DNA from: Corynebacterium endometrii
Lineage (GTDB): Bacteria; Actinomycetota; Actinomycetes; Mycobacteriales; Mycobacteriaceae
Direction of reading: 5' to 3'
Assembly: GCF_004795735.1 (NCBI RefSeq)
Contig: NZ_CP039247.1
Location: forward strand, 2,294,001 to 2,358,000
Length of the DNA: 64,000 nt
In this document: piece by piece, positions 1 to 9,700 of the stretch
Layout of the letters: each line of letters starts with the position of its first letter
Numbering within the stretch: the first letter of the stretch is position 1
The notes under the pieces: generated by a model
Told to the model about the DNA's origin: nothing
The model's database searches: none
What the model saw: only the letters and a program-made list of their open reading frames with translations
Translations under genes and position numbers: made by a program

Positions 1-250
1 CGCCCACCAGCCAGAGCAAGAGCTCCACGTTTTGGTTGGGAATGGCCTCATCCACGGTCCGGCGGACCAGGAACGGCTGGACCACGGTCAGGCCTGAGGT
101 GGCCACGATGAGGACAACGATAAACAGCAGGGCCGCCTTGTGAGCGGCGAAGAGGCGGGCGATGCGGGAAAATTTAACCGGGGACGCGTCGAGCTGTTCG
201 AGATCCTCGGGGCGCTTGACCGCGGCCGCAGGAGCGTGTGGCGTTCTCAT
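1..250 (-). CDS. ABC transporter ATP-binding/permease protein, N-terminus only
   Basis: Reading leftwards from an ATG at 250, about 83 codons are visible before the window ends. A hydrophilic N-terminus of roughly 35 residues (MRTPHAPAAAVKRPEDLEQL) is followed by a hydrophobic segment (AALLFIVVLIVATSGLTVV) and the sequence PFLVRRTVDEAIPNQN, which resembles the first transmembrane helix and loop of type-I ABC exporters with fused membrane and ATPase domains. A GGGAGG ribosome-binding site lies about 6 nt before the ATG. The ATPase half is outside the window, so substrate is unknown. It is divergent from a MarR-type regulator 82 bp away, a common arrangement for regulated drug exporters. The family call rests only on the N-terminus. 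Confidence 0.65.
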   Translation of the reverse strand, partial: MRTPHAPAAAVKRPEDLEQLDASPVKFSRIARLFAAHKAALLFIVVLIVATSGLTVVQPFLVRRTVDEAIPNQNVELLLWLVG

Positions 251-332
251 GAGCGCCTCCCTTCGTGTCAAAAAGAATTATGTAGTTACTTCACAATGTA
301 ATCAACCTCATTAAGGGTGATATTATTCCCAC
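251..332. promoter_or_regulatory. Divergent promoter region between ABC exporter and MarR regulator
   Basis: This 82-bp AT-rich stretch separates the two divergent genes. It contains two related half-sites, TATGTAGTTAC and AATGTAATCAAC, but no exact long palindrome. MarR proteins usually bind between such divergent pairs, so an operator here is likely by inference. No specific site is proven. Confidence 0.4.
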
Positions 333-740
333 GTGAGCACAAGAGACGTTGATCTGGGCGATATGGTCTCCCAAATCTCCCGCCAGATTAAGCGCAGCAG
401 CAGGCAATTACCGCTGGCACCGCACCAAATGCGGGCCCTGCGGATCATCGCTGAGGGGGACGTGCGCCCGGCCCGCCTGGCCGAGCAGCTGAAGATCACC
501 CCACGCGCCGTCACGGACGTCGTGGACGCGCTCACCGCGGAAGGTTTGGTGGCCACCGCCCCCGATCCGGCGGACCGGCGCGCCAAGATTGTGACCGCCA
601 CGGACGCCGGGATAAGCCACCTTGAGGCCACCCGGCAGGCGCGCGCGCGAATATCCCAGCGAATGTTCGGTGCGCTCAGCCCGGCGGAGCAAGAAGAGCT
701 TTATACGCTGCTATCGCGCGTGCTGGAGGACAGCCCTTAA
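333..740 (+). CDS. MarR-family transcriptional regulator
   Basis: A 135-residue protein of the usual MarR length. The central part LAEQLKITPRAVTDVVDAL is a winged-helix recognition region, followed by the wing DPADRRAKIVTATDAG with the DxRxxxxxLT-like signature of the family. The start is GTG at 333, with a weak AAGGGTGA upstream. It is divergent from an ABC exporter gene, which it probably represses, releasing on ligand binding; that role is inference from position. The ligand cannot be read from the sequence. Confidence 0.88.
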   Translation: MSTRDVDLGDMVSQISRQIKRSSRQLPLAPHQMRALRIIAEGDVRPARLAEQLKITPRAVTDVVDALTAEGLVATAPDPADRRAKIVTATDAGISHLEATRQARARISQRMFGALSPAEQEELYTLLSRVLEDSP

Positions 741-840
741 GACACGGCCCTTAAAGCGAATCCCGCGCAAGAAGCGTAGGCTGGGCGGTCCGCAAGCCCG
801 CCGGTTTGTGGGACGCAATTTTAAGGAGTGATTTTCACTT

Positions 841-1377
841 ATGTCCAGCAACCTACAAGGCAAACTCATCGCAGTTCTCTCCGTGGACGGCTTCGAAGAC
901 TCTGAGCTGACCTCCCCGCTCCAGGCAGTCAAGGACGCCGGGGCTGAGGTGCGCGTTGTCTCTAAGGAGACCGGCACCATCTCCGGCAAGAATGACACCC
1001 AAGTCACCGTAGACTCCACCTTCGCCGATGAGCGCGAGACCACCTTTGACGGCATCATCCTGCCCGGCGGCACCGGCAATGCCGACCAGATCCGCCTGGA
1101 CGCGGACGCGGTGGCCATCGTGAAGGCGCACGTGGAGGCCGGCCGCCCACTCGGCGCCATCTGCCACGCGGCATGGATCCTCACCGACGCGGACGTCATC
1201 TCCGGGCGCACGCTGACCTCCTACCCATCCCTGAAGACCGACCTAACCAACGCCGGCGCTTCCTGGGTTGATGAGGAATGCGTCTGCGATAGCGGCCTGG
1301 TCACCTCCCGCACGCCGGACGATCTGCCGGCGTTTAACGCAAAGATCGTCGAGGAGTTCGCCGAGGGCGAGCACTAG
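841..1377 (+). CDS. DJ-1/PfpI (type 1 glutamine amidotransferase-like) family protein
   Basis: A 178-residue protein with the flavodoxin-like DJ-1/PfpI fold. The nucleophile-elbow sequence GAICHAAW carries the probable reactive Cys108 with His109, and the conserved acidic residue occurs in DGFED near residue 19. Length and motifs resemble the YhbO/PfpI general stress group, whose members have been linked to protease, chaperone or deglycase/glyoxalase activity; which applies here is not decidable. A ribosome-binding site AAGGAGTGA lies upstream of the ATG. It follows the MarR gene by about 100 nt on the same strand and may be read from the same or its own promoter. Confidence 0.85.
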   Translation: MSSNLQGKLIAVLSVDGFEDSELTSPLQAVKDAGAEVRVVSKETGTISGKNDTQVTVDSTFADERETTFDGIILPGGTGNADQIRLDADAVAIVKAHVEAGRPLGAICHAAWILTDADVISGRTLTSYPSLKTDLTNAGASWVDEECVCDSGLVTSRTPDDLPAFNAKIVEEFAEGEH

Positions 1378-1602
1378 GAACAAAAGCGGCGCCTGGGCGA
1401 AGCCGATGCCCCCGCGCCGTGCCCCCAGTGCGGTTCCGGATCCCCCTGGGAGATGGACCCGTTGCCGGCGCGCCCGGCGACTTACCCGTGGGCGGTGTCA
1501 TCAGTGACCCCGTGGGCAACATTCTTGCCGACGGCGCCGATGTCACCGTAACCAAAAACCTCAAGGTAAAGCGCGCCCCCGCCGCGGGGCCGCAACCGCC
1601 CC
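1378..1602 (+). pseudogene. Decayed PhnA/YjdM-family zinc-ribbon gene
   Basis: Two pieces of a PhnA (YjdM) family protein lie here in different frames. In the frame of codon 1420 the sequence encodes CPQCGSGSPWEMDP, the N-terminal zinc-ribbon half with one CxxC pair. In the frame of codon 1419 it encodes SDPVGNILADGADVTVTKNL followed by KVK, which matches the family core (KDANGN-L-ADGD-VT-I-KDLKVKGSS in E. coli PhnA, from memory). The second CxxC pair is missing, the frames are broken between the pieces, no start codon survives, and the sequence diverges after LKVK. It therefore looks like a frameshifted, internally deleted and truncated fossil. No function is expected. Confidence 0.75.
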
Positions 1603-2793
1603 TTAGCCCTCCACGCGGGCGTCGACGTGGCGCTTTGCCGGGAGTTCCTCCCCGCCGGCCCGCTCAGCGCGCTGCTGCGCTTTGAAGAATTGGCGGACCA
1701 ACGGCATGGTGACAGCAACGCCCGCGATGGTCACCACGGCCCCCAGGAAGATCGCGGGGGCCTCCCACGTCTCCATGGTCCCGGCGGTAAGTGCGAGTGT
1801 GACGGCCCCGATGGGCACGCCCAGCTGACCGCCCGTCGCCACCGCCAGGGGGAAAGGCAGGCGGAGGAATCCGCTGGCGCCATGGACCAGCAGGCCCGCC
1901 AGGCCAAGCCCGAGCCCCAGGCCGATGGCCTTGGGGTGCTCGGCCAGCTGGCGCAGATCGATGGACGCGCCCAGCCAGACAAAGAACAGCGGGCCAAACA
2001 GGCCCTCGGTCAGCGCGAAGGTCTGGCGCTTGAGGCGCTTCGGCTGGCCCGCATAGGAAGCGGCGATGCCCAGCGCAAACCCGGCCAGCATCACGGATAC
2101 GTTCATCGCCACCGCGATGGCCGCCAGCGAAAAGAGCACGACCAGCAGGATGCGGATCTCCAGGGCAAAACCATTCTTCTTGGAGACCTTGCGCACCTGG
2201 CGCATGTTGAAACGGTCCATGAAGATTCCGTAGGCCACGGCCACGAGGATGACGATCACCGCCCCTAGGGCGGCCCGCGCCGCGCGGGAAGGCTCAATGG
2301 CCAGCGGCAGCAAGACGATCGCCACGGCGTCGGCAATGGCGATCTGGACTAGGAACTCCACGCCCTGCCGGCCGGCGATAGGCGTGTTGCCCATGGAGGG
2401 AATCACCAGAGAGGCGGAGGAGGAGGCAAGGATAACCGCGTAGAGCAGGCCGTTATCTGACCCGAAGAGGTGGGCCAACCCAAGGCCCGCCGGTACGGAT
2501 AGGGCCCCCACGAACGCCGCGCGCAGCGCACCGTTGCGCAGGGCGGGGCCCAGCAGTTCGGGGCCCAGCGGCACGTGCGCGCCGGCGGCGAACATGACTA
2601 GCGCAAAGCCAACCTCGGCCATGAAGGTGAAGGTTTCATCGGAGGCGTCGAAGATTTGCAGGCCCGTTTGGCCAACGATGATGCCCACGATGAGCTCGCC
2701 GACCACCATGGGCACGGGGAACTTGCGGTTCAAGTTCAGCAGCGGGCCAATCAGGGCCACCAAGCACAGCAGTGCCAGCAGGGAAAAGGACAT
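1603..2793 (-). CDS. CPA2-family cation:proton antiporter
   Basis: A 396-residue, strongly hydrophobic protein with about 11-12 membrane segments. The N-terminus has the CPA2 hallmark PMVVGELIVGIIVGQTGLQI (conserved GE-L-G-I-G), and an internal IAIADAVAIVLLPLA carries the buried acidic residue expected for Na+/H+ or K+/H+ exchangers of the Kef type. It lacks the C-terminal TrkA-N (RCK) regulatory domain found in full-length KefB/KefC, so it is the membrane domain only. The gene is monocistronic, convergent with the phnA remnant. The transported ion is unknown. Confidence 0.85.
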   Translation of the reverse strand: MSFSLLALLCLVALIGPLLNLNRKFPVPMVVGELIVGIIVGQTGLQIFDASDETFTFMAEVGFALVMFAAGAHVPLGPELLGPALRNGALRAAFVGALSVPAGLGLAHLFGSDNGLLYAVILASSSASLVIPSMGNTPIAGRQGVEFLVQIAIADAVAIVLLPLAIEPSRAARAALGAVIVILVAVAYGIFMDRFNMRQVRKVSKKNGFALEIRILLVVLFSLAAIAVAMNVSVMLAGFALGIAASYAGQPKRLKRQTFALTEGLFGPLFFVWLGASIDLRQLAEHPKAIGLGLGLGLAGLLVHGASGFLRLPFPLAVATGGQLGVPIGAVTLALTAGTMETWEAPAIFLGAVVTIAGVAVTMPLVRQFFKAQQRAERAGGEELPAKRHVDARVEG

Positions 2794-2923
2794 GTGTTCA
2801 GTTCTTCTGTAGACAGGTTACGGCGCTTAAAATCGCGCGGAGAGACAACCAAATTTACCATAAGGTTGCCCCCAGTTAACTTACTGTTTACTTAGAACCT
2901 TCGCCGTGGGGCGCCACTGGCCT

Positions 2924-4615
2924 TTATGAACAGGTCACGATCGGCTGCGGGTCGTAGACCGTCGTGATGGTTTCACGTGAAATCTCGGAGCCGTAGAGAT
3001 CGGAAATCACGCGGGTATCGGAGGTGGTGAAACCGGGGATTCCGGAGGTAGGGATGCAATCATCACCAGACAACTTCTGGGTCTGTGGCTGAGTCTGGGC
3101 CCAGCGTCCGCCGGAGATGGATTCCACGTTTACGGTCTTCACGCCCAACAGGCGCACGGTCACGGAGTTGCCGCTAACGAAGGACTCAATCATGACCGGG
3201 TACTGGGAGGAATTGCGGAACTGCAGGTCAATGGCACCCTCATAGACGGTGGCCTCGCGGCCCGCCGGGTAGCGGGAGATGTAATAGGAATGCGGGGTGT
3301 GCGCCACGTCCTCCATGCCCGCGAAGTAGGACGCGTTGTACAACGTGGTGGCGAACTGGGAGATGCCGCCGCCTACCGCTTCACCCGCGCGGCCGTCGAT
3401 GATGATGCCGGACTCAACGAATCCCTGCGCCGTGCCACGCGGGCCGGTGTAACCATTGAGAGAGAAAACATCCCCCGGGGCCACGATGGCGCCGTTGACC
3501 ATCTGCGCGGTCAGCGCAATGTTGGTGCCCGAAGGGCCCGAGAAACCGGAGGTAGTAAACTCACCCACCACCTCGTTAAAGGTGGCATTCTCTGCGTCCG
3601 CGGAGGTAAACGTTGCGGGCTCGTCCTTGTAGACCGCCTCCCACTCGCGTTCGGACTCGCCCACGACGCGCCGATAGAAATCGGCCATCGTGGCCTCCCA
3701 ATCGATGACCTCACCGTCCACGTGCGGGGTGATGGACTTGACGCCGCTCGCGAAGGAAATTTGGGCATTGACCTTTTCCTTCTCGGTCACCGAGAGGATT
3801 TCCGCGAACTTCTCCCGGGCCAGTGCCTCGTCGACGTTAAGCGCCAAGCGGTCCCCCTCGGCATCCACCCGCAGGAAGGAGGAAATCTGTTCCGGGCCCA
3901 ATTCGGCGACCACGTCATCGCGGCCGAATAGCTTCAGCGGGCCATCCACCGCCGCGGCGGCTTCACCCTCCGCCATGGCCTTGACCTGCTCCTCGCCGAT
4001 CCGCGGCTGTTCCTCGGTAACCTCCAGCGTGATTCCCTCGGGATCAAGCCACGTGGTCTTTATGGCTTCCTCCACCTCGGCGGGATCCACCTTCTGGCCA
4101 ACGATTGGCTCCGTGACCTTAACCTGGCCACCCTCAAAGCCCACCGCGCCGTCCTTGGGCTCGGCGTTGAGCTCGTTCTCGATGCGCTGCAACACGGGCA
4201 GCAACGCCGCGCGGTCCACCTGGGTATCCACCGGATACTCGGTGGTCGGCTTGAAGAATGAGTACACGCGGGCGAACGGGTTCAAGGACGCGTCCGGGAT
4301 GCCCTCCACGGCCTGTTTAACATCCAGGCGCAAGCCGGCCTGATTGGGGATAAACTGGGTGGATTTCTCACCGGCGGTGACAGTTACCCGCTCGGATTCC
4401 GCACCGCCCAGCTCTTGCTGCAGCTTCGCCACCGCATCGGGGCGTTCCATGGTGGAGATGTCCACCCCGCCCACGGACACCGCTCGCGGGATCTTTCCCT
4501 GGTTTGTGGCTACATCGAAGGCGTAGGCCACGCCTGCGATCACGAAAAGACCAACCAATACACCAAGGGTGATGGCCCATCCCTTAACACCGGGCTTGCG
4601 AGTTGCGTGATTCAC
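2924..4615 (-). CDS. VanW-family membrane-anchored protein
   Basis: A 563-residue protein with a short cytoplasmic start, one membrane anchor at about residues 13-33 (WAITLGVLVGLFVIAGVAYA) and a large extracytoplasmic part. Residues about 60-290 look like tandem peptidoglycan-binding-like (PG_binding_4) domains, and about 330-480 is the VanW domain, with the recognisable GDVFSLNGYTGPRGTAQGF and GGGISQFATTLYNASYFAG blocks. VanW was named from vancomycin-resistance clusters, but its biochemical role is unknown; a cell-wall function is inference. The start is GTG at 4615, with a -10 element 8 nt upstream suggesting a leaderless transcript. The C-terminal region may be a G5-like domain. Confidence 0.87.
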   Translation of the reverse strand: MNHATRKPGVKGWAITLGVLVGLFVIAGVAYAFDVATNQGKIPRAVSVGGVDISTMERPDAVAKLQQELGGAESERVTVTAGEKSTQFIPNQAGLRLDVKQAVEGIPDASLNPFARVYSFFKPTTEYPVDTQVDRAALLPVLQRIENELNAEPKDGAVGFEGGQVKVTEPIVGQKVDPAEVEEAIKTTWLDPEGITLEVTEEQPRIGEEQVKAMAEGEAAAAVDGPLKLFGRDDVVAELGPEQISSFLRVDAEGDRLALNVDEALAREKFAEILSVTEKEKVNAQISFASGVKSITPHVDGEVIDWEATMADFYRRVVGESEREWEAVYKDEPATFTSADAENATFNEVVGEFTTSGFSGPSGTNIALTAQMVNGAIVAPGDVFSLNGYTGPRGTAQGFVESGIIIDGRAGEAVGGGISQFATTLYNASYFAGMEDVAHTPHSYYISRYPAGREATVYEGAIDLQFRNSSQYPVMIESFVSGNSVTVRLLGVKTVNVESISGGRWAQTQPQTQKLSGDDCIPTSGIPGFTTSDTRVISDLYGSEISRETITTVYDPQPIVTCS

Positions 4616-4623
4616 AACGGATT

Positions 4624-4629
4624 ACTCTA
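4624..4629 (-). promoter_or_regulatory. -10 element of the VanW gene (leaderless)
   Basis: On the minus strand TAGAGT fits the corynebacterial TANNNT pattern and ends 8 nt before the GTG at 4615, which places transcription start at or next to the start codon. No Shine-Dalgarno sequence lies between. Confidence 0.5.
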
Positions 4630-4697
4630 GCGCCGGATTCGCTTAATTCCTAGTCCCAAGCGTGTCCGCTGCGCAGGACCGGAACGCTTATTGGGGC

Positions 4698-5897
4698 TTA
4701 TTGGGCATGGAGCTGCTCCGCCACGCGCATGACCGCCGCATCGAAGCGGTGCCGGTTGATGCGCCCCTCCGTCACGGCGGCGTCTACCCGGTCAATGACG
4801 TAATTGATGTCCATTTCCGCGGACCACAGCGCCACGTCCGCACCCGCGGCGATGGCGGCAACCACCGCGTCCGCCGGGGCGTAGATATCCGTGATCGCCT
4901 TCATGCCCGTCAAATCATCCGTGTACACCAGGCCATCGAAGCCGTGGACGTTGCGCAACAGGCCGTAGGCGTGGCTGTTCAGGGAGGACGGGGTGACGCC
5001 ATCGCCCAGGCCCGGGACCACCATGTGGCCCACCATCATCGCGGAGCGCGGTTCGGCCGCCGTGGCCTCGGCAAATGGCACCGCGTCAAAACCCATCACC
5101 TCCCCGAGCGGCGGGGTCACGGCTGGACCCAGGTGCGTGTCCCCGGAGGCGCGGCCATGGCCCGGGTAGTGCTTGAATACGGAATCCACGCCCGCATCCT
5201 CCAGGCCGGCCGCAAACTGCACACCCAAGGCGGCCGCCTCGTGCGGGTCGGTGGAAAAGGCCCGGTCCCCCACCACGTCCAGCCCCTGGCCGTCAATGTC
5301 CAGCACGGGCGCGAAATCCACGCTCACGCCGCGAGAAAGCAGCGCTTGGCCAATCTGGAATCCGTAGCGGCGCACGGCCTCAGGCCCCTCAGTCCCCATC
5401 TGGCGCGGGGTGGGAAATGCGCCGAAGACCTTGGTGAAACGCTGGACCCGGCCGCCCTCGAAGTCGATGGAAATATCGAACGGGCGGCCCACCATCTGGC
5501 GCAGTGCGTGCAGGTCGCGGCCCGGCTCGGTCAGCAAGGCGGGATCCGCCCAGCTCGGGATGAAAATTCCGCCCACACCCGCGTTGAGCTTATAGAGCGC
5601 GTCTTCAAAGTTGACCACCGGCGCCATCAGCAGGCTTGCCGCCCTCTCACGCTGGGTGGCCGGCAGCGGCACCGGCGGCGGGGTTGAGGTCTCGGGGGTT
5701 GGCGTCCGCGGGCTAGTCGCCGGCTCACTGGGCGCGGCCGCGGCCCCCTCGCCCGAGCCCTCCCGGGCCCCTTGCCCCACCGCCGTTTCCGGCGCGGCGC
5801 CCCCTGCGGCGTTGTCCCCCGCGCCATCCGCACACGCCGAAAGCCCCAGCGCTAGGCAAGCGGCCGGAATCAGGAGCATCGAGTGCGGGAATTTCAC
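4698..5897 (-). CDS. nagZ: Glycoside hydrolase family 3 beta-N-acetylglucosaminidase, lipoprotein (NagZ/LpqI-like)
   Basis: A 399-residue lipoprotein with a signal peptide ending in lipobox LGLSAC, so it should be anchored outside the membrane. After a Pro/Thr/Ala-rich linker (residues about 25-80) comes a GH3 catalytic domain. KHYPGHGRASGDTHLG is the NagZ loop with the catalytic-dyad histidine, and VYTDDLTGMKAI carries the probable nucleophile aspartate. The family cleaves GlcNAc from muropeptides in cell-wall recycling. The GTG at 5897 is preferred because it directly precedes the signal peptide; the reading frame stays open further upstream into non-signal sequence. The M. tuberculosis counterpart by synteny is LpqI (Rv0237). 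Confidence 0.9.
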   Translation of the reverse strand: MKFPHSMLLIPAACLALGLSACADGAGDNAAGGAAPETAVGQGAREGSGEGAAAAPSEPATSPRTPTPETSTPPPVPLPATQRERAASLLMAPVVNFEDALYKLNAGVGGIFIPSWADPALLTEPGRDLHALRQMVGRPFDISIDFEGGRVQRFTKVFGAFPTPRQMGTEGPEAVRRYGFQIGQALLSRGVSVDFAPVLDIDGQGLDVVGDRAFSTDPHEAAALGVQFAAGLEDAGVDSVFKHYPGHGRASGDTHLGPAVTPPLGEVMGFDAVPFAEATAAEPRSAMMVGHMVVPGLGDGVTPSSLNSHAYGLLRNVHGFDGLVYTDDLTGMKAITDIYAPADAVVAAIAAGADVALWSAEMDINYVIDRVDAAVTEGRINRHRFDAAVMRVAEQLHAQ

Positions 5898-5978
5898 GCT
5901 CTTTAGTTTGCCCGATTTAGGCCGGTATCCCCAATCCAATCCCCGATTCGGCCGAAGACTCGTGGCACAATGGGGCGC

Positions 5979-6485
5979 ATGAATAACGGTATGACAATGC
6001 TTATCGCCTACGACGGTTCCGAGCAGGCCGCCATCGCCATGGAACACGCCGCCCGCCTGCTGCGACCAGATACCGTTGAGATTCTCACCGCCTGGGAGCC
6101 CGCAGCCCGCCAGGCGGCCCGGGCGGTGTCCCGCTCCGGTTTGCACCAAGCCGCCATGGCCCCGGAGACCCCCGAGGATGATCCGGCCTATGAGGAGGCC
6201 CTAAACACCTGCCACGAGGGGGTGGCCGTGGCCGAGGGGCTGGGGCTTGCGGGCAGGGCGCACCTGGTGGAGTGCTCCACCACCATGGCCGCCGCCATCG
6301 TCGATGCCGCCGACGAGCTTAACGTGGACGTCATCGTCACCGGCACCCGCGCCCTGACCGGTTTCAAGGCACTGTGGTCATCCTCCATGGCCGATCAAAT
6401 CATCCGCAACGCCGGCCGCCCGGTATTCGTGGTCCCGCCGGAGCACGATGATGAGGATGAGGAAACCGGAGACTTCCGCGGTTAA
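5979..6485 (+). CDS. Universal stress protein (UspA domain)
   Basis: A 168-residue single-domain Usp protein. It begins MLIAYDGSEQAAIAMEHAA, the typical first strand and helix, and ends with VTGTRALTGFKAL followed by a Ser-rich segment and RPVFVVP, where the G-x2-G-x9-G(S/T) nucleotide loop would be, in imperfect form. The C-terminus is acidic. The ATG at 5979 is chosen over one at 5970 because the Usp fold begins immediately after it; CACAAT 7 nt upstream could be a -10 for a leaderless message. It is divergent from the GH3 gene, 81 bp apart. Function is probably stress-related; ATP binding is not certain. Confidence 0.85.
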   Translation: MNNGMTMLIAYDGSEQAAIAMEHAARLLRPDTVEILTAWEPAARQAARAVSRSGLHQAAMAPETPEDDPAYEEALNTCHEGVAVAEGLGLAGRAHLVECSTTMAAAIVDAADELNVDVIVTGTRALTGFKALWSSSMADQIIRNAGRPVFVVPPEHDDEDEETGDFRG

Positions 6486-6512
6486 CTACCGCGGAATCCC
6501 CCATACACCTGC

Positions 6513-6518
6513 TAGGAT
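6513..6518 (+). promoter_or_regulatory. -10 element of DUF2613-aftD operon (leaderless)
   Basis: TAGGAT ends 8 nt before the ATG at 6527. It fits TANNNT, and no ribosome-binding site is visible, so the message is probably leaderless. Confidence 0.5.
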
Positions 6519-6526
6519 GACGCACC

Positions 6527-6724
6527 ATGGCTCTTGAAAGCGATTCCCTGACTAAGCGCTCGCTTGGCCCTGCCATCGGCAGCGCCGTGGTGGGCATTGC
6601 GCTGGGCGTCATGACCGTAGTTGGGATTGCGCAATTTTCCGGTTCGGACACGGTCCCGTCCGGCAACGCCGTGCCCGCCGACCAGGCGGTCCTCGGCGGC
6701 CCTGAGTACGGTTCCCGCAACTAA
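6527..6724 (+). CDS. DUF2613 small membrane protein
   Basis: A 65-residue protein with one membrane span (GPAIGSAVVGIALGVMTVVG) and a short outer tail ending AVLGGPEYGSRN. This matches the DUF2613 family; the M. tuberculosis counterpart is Rv0236A, which likewise sits beside aftD. Its stop lies 3 nt before the GTG of aftD, so the two are translationally coupled. Function is unknown; a role as an accessory to AftD is inference from constant adjacency. Confidence 0.8.
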   Translation: MALESDSLTKRSLGPAIGSAVVGIALGVMTVVGIAQFSGSDTVPSGNAVPADQAVLGGPEYGSRN

Positions 6725-6727
6725 CCT

Positions 6728-9700
6728 GTGGCAACGCCCCCTCAACGCCGGACCGGGCGCGCCCACCTTCTGGGGTGGGCGCTCGGCTGCATCGTCGCCT
6801 TCACCCAGCCCTGGGGGCTCACGTCCGCCGATACCAAGCATGACCTGGTGGCGAACCCATCGCACTTCCTGGCCCAGGCCGCCGGCGTCTACAGCACCAA
6901 TTTCACCATGGGCCAGCTGCAGAACCAGGCCTATGGCTACCTCTTTCCGCAGGGCCCGTTCTTCCTGGCCACCGAGGCCCTGCCCGATTGGATTGCCCAA
7001 CGCCTGTGGTGGACCATCGTCCTGGGCGTGGGCTTTTCCGGCTTCTACCTCCTAGCCCGGCGCGCGGGTGTGCGCTCGAGGCTGTGGGCGGGCATCGGCG
7101 CGGTGGCATACATGCTCAGCCCGCGCGCGCTGACCACGCTCACGGCCATTTCATCCGAGACGTGGCCGGTGATGCTGGCGCCGTGGGTGGTAGTCCCGTT
7201 CCTCTCCGCGCCAAGCGGCGCCGGGAGGCACCCGGAGGTCCGCGTCGGACTAGCCGCGGCGGTACCGGTGGCGCTGATGGGCGCGGTCAATGCTACGGCC
7301 ACGCTGGCGGCGTGTGTCCCGGCGCTGATCGTTGCGCTGTGCCGCAGGCGCTGGGCTGCCGCCGCCACGTGGCTGGCGGCGTGCGCGGTGGTCAGCGCCT
7401 GGTGGATCGGCCCGCTTTTGATCCTGGGCCGCTACGCCGCGCCTTTTACCGAGTTCATCGAATCGGCGTTTGTGACCACGCGCTGGCTAAACCTCCCGGA
7501 GATCCTGCGCGGGACCACCAGCTGGACGCCGTTTGTGGACACGGAGCGCCAGGCCGGGACGCTGCTGGCCACCGAGCCCGTGTTCATCATGGCGACCATC
7601 GCCGTGGCGGCGGTGGGCGTGGCCGGGCTCGCGCGGTGCCGCCGGGAATGGTCCATCATGGTGGCGGTGGGGATTGCCATCCTGGCCTGCCACTATGGTT
7701 GGTATTTAGCGGCGCTGGACGGCGCGTTGGCGCCGCTGCGCAACCTGCACAAATTTGATTCGTTGGTCCGCCTGCCGCTGTGCCTTGGCGTGGCGGTCGC
7801 CGGCCAGAGGCTGGGCCTTCCAGCGGGCAAGGCGCACTGGCTTAGGCCCACGCCCCGGCATGCGGCCGGGATGCTGGTCCTTATGGTGATCGCGGGTTCC
7901 ATCGCGCCCGCGCTCAGCTCCCGGCTGTTGCCCCAGGGCGCCTATGAACGGGTGCCGGAGTATTGGCAGCGGGCCGCGGATTACGTCAATGAACACGCCG
8001 CCGGAACCCGCACGCTCATCTACCCGCCGGCGGCCTCCGCCCGGCAGGACTGGGGGTGGACCCGTGATGAACCGGCGCAGCCGCTGCTTGATGTGCCGTG
8101 GGCGGTGCGCGATGCCATTCCGTTAATCCCGCCTGAGACCATCAGGGGGCTCGATGGGCTGATGGCGGGCCTGAAGCACTCCCAATCCCAGGAAGCCGCG
8201 GCGCAGGCGCTGGCGCGTTACGGGATTGGGGCGGTAATCCTGCGCGATGACTTAGAGCCTAACCCCATCCGCACGCTCACGCCCAAGGATCTGCCCGGCA
8301 CGGTTCGGGATTTCGGCGAGGTCAGCGTGGTGCTCATCGATACCCGCCCCACCATGCGCACCACCACCGATCCGGTCACCGTGGCCGGTGGCGGCGAGTC
8401 CCTGGCCATGATGGACGCGGTGGGCCTCGGCACGGGCCCGGCGCGGCTGGCCGGGACCCCGCAGGAGCGCGCCGCCGCCGAGGTGGTTACCGATACGCCG
8501 CTGCTGGTGGACCGCAATTACGGCACGCTGACCGGCCCCGTCTCGGGGCCCTTGGCCCCGCGGGACCCGTCCACGGTGAACAACCGCCTGCGGGATTACC
8601 CCTCCGCCGGCCGGGTCATTGCAGTAGAGGCCACGGGAGGCCAGGTCGCCGCGTCTTCCTCGGAATCGGACGCCTCCTCGTTCGGCGGCGCGGACCCGGC
8701 GCGGTCAGTCACCGCGGCCGTGGACGGTTATGGCCACACCGCGTGGTGGCCAACCCCCGGGCAGTTTGGCTGGATTGAGCTGCGGGCTAAAAAGGGTGAA
8801 AGCTTCCAGTCGCCGGAACTGACCATCGAGGCCACGGGGGATACCACCGTCCTCGTCGAGGCGGGTGACGCCTCCGTTGAACGGGAGGTATCCGGTGATG
8901 GCCCCACCACCATCAGGGTCCCGGGCGGCCGGGTGGATGCCGTGCGGGTCAGCCTGAAGGAAAGGGTGGGGATCGCGGAGCTTTCGCTGGCCGGCCACCC
9001 CATCCGGCGCACCATTGCCGTGCCGGACCACGGAGGTAATCCGCAGCGCTACTTCTTCCAGCGCATGGCGGTGGACACGGCGGTTATCATCCGCTCCTTT
9101 AGCGCGGCCGGCACCTTTATCATCGACGCGGAGCGTGACGTGGTCATTGACGGTGAGAGCTACTTACCGGGCGACGTGGTTACCCTCGGCGCCGGCCGGC
9201 ACGAACTGCGCAGCCGAGGCTGGTGGGTCAGCCTTAGCCGCCCCGGCTATCAACCGGCCCAGCATGAGGACGTTAATCCGGCCGGGATAGGACCCGCCCC
9301 GCAGCAACGCATCCTGGCTACCGGCCTGTCCTTCAACGAGGGCCTGCGCGCGGAACTCGGCGGCCTGGAACTGGACCCGGTGCCCATCGATGCGGATATG
9401 CAAGGCTTCATCCTGCCCGCTGGGGCCTCCGGCGCGCTGAGCATCACCCACGAGGCAAACGGGCTCTACCGCGGCATGCTGGCAGGGGGCGGCGCGCTGG
9501 GGATCGCCGCGCTCCTTGCGGCCGGGTGGATCGGCCGGCGCGTCTGGGGCGCCCCGACGCCTAGCCCTAGCGACCCGGGACCCTCGGCCGCCGCCACGGC
9601 GGTTGCCATGCTGGGGGCGCTGGCCCTGGTGGGCTGGCCGGCGCTAGCTGCGGGCGCGGCCGGGCTCCTCATCGTCCGGTTCACCACGCTTAGCCGCCCG

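Noticed and set aside
1603..1685. Plus-strand continuation of the phnA remnant frame to 1685
   Set aside because: After LKVK the residues are Pro/Arg/Ala low complexity and run into the antiporter gene; not part of PhnA.
4662..5687. 341-codon frame antisense to the GH3 gene
   Set aside because: His and Arg rich, no domain; GH3 catalytic motifs lie on the minus strand.
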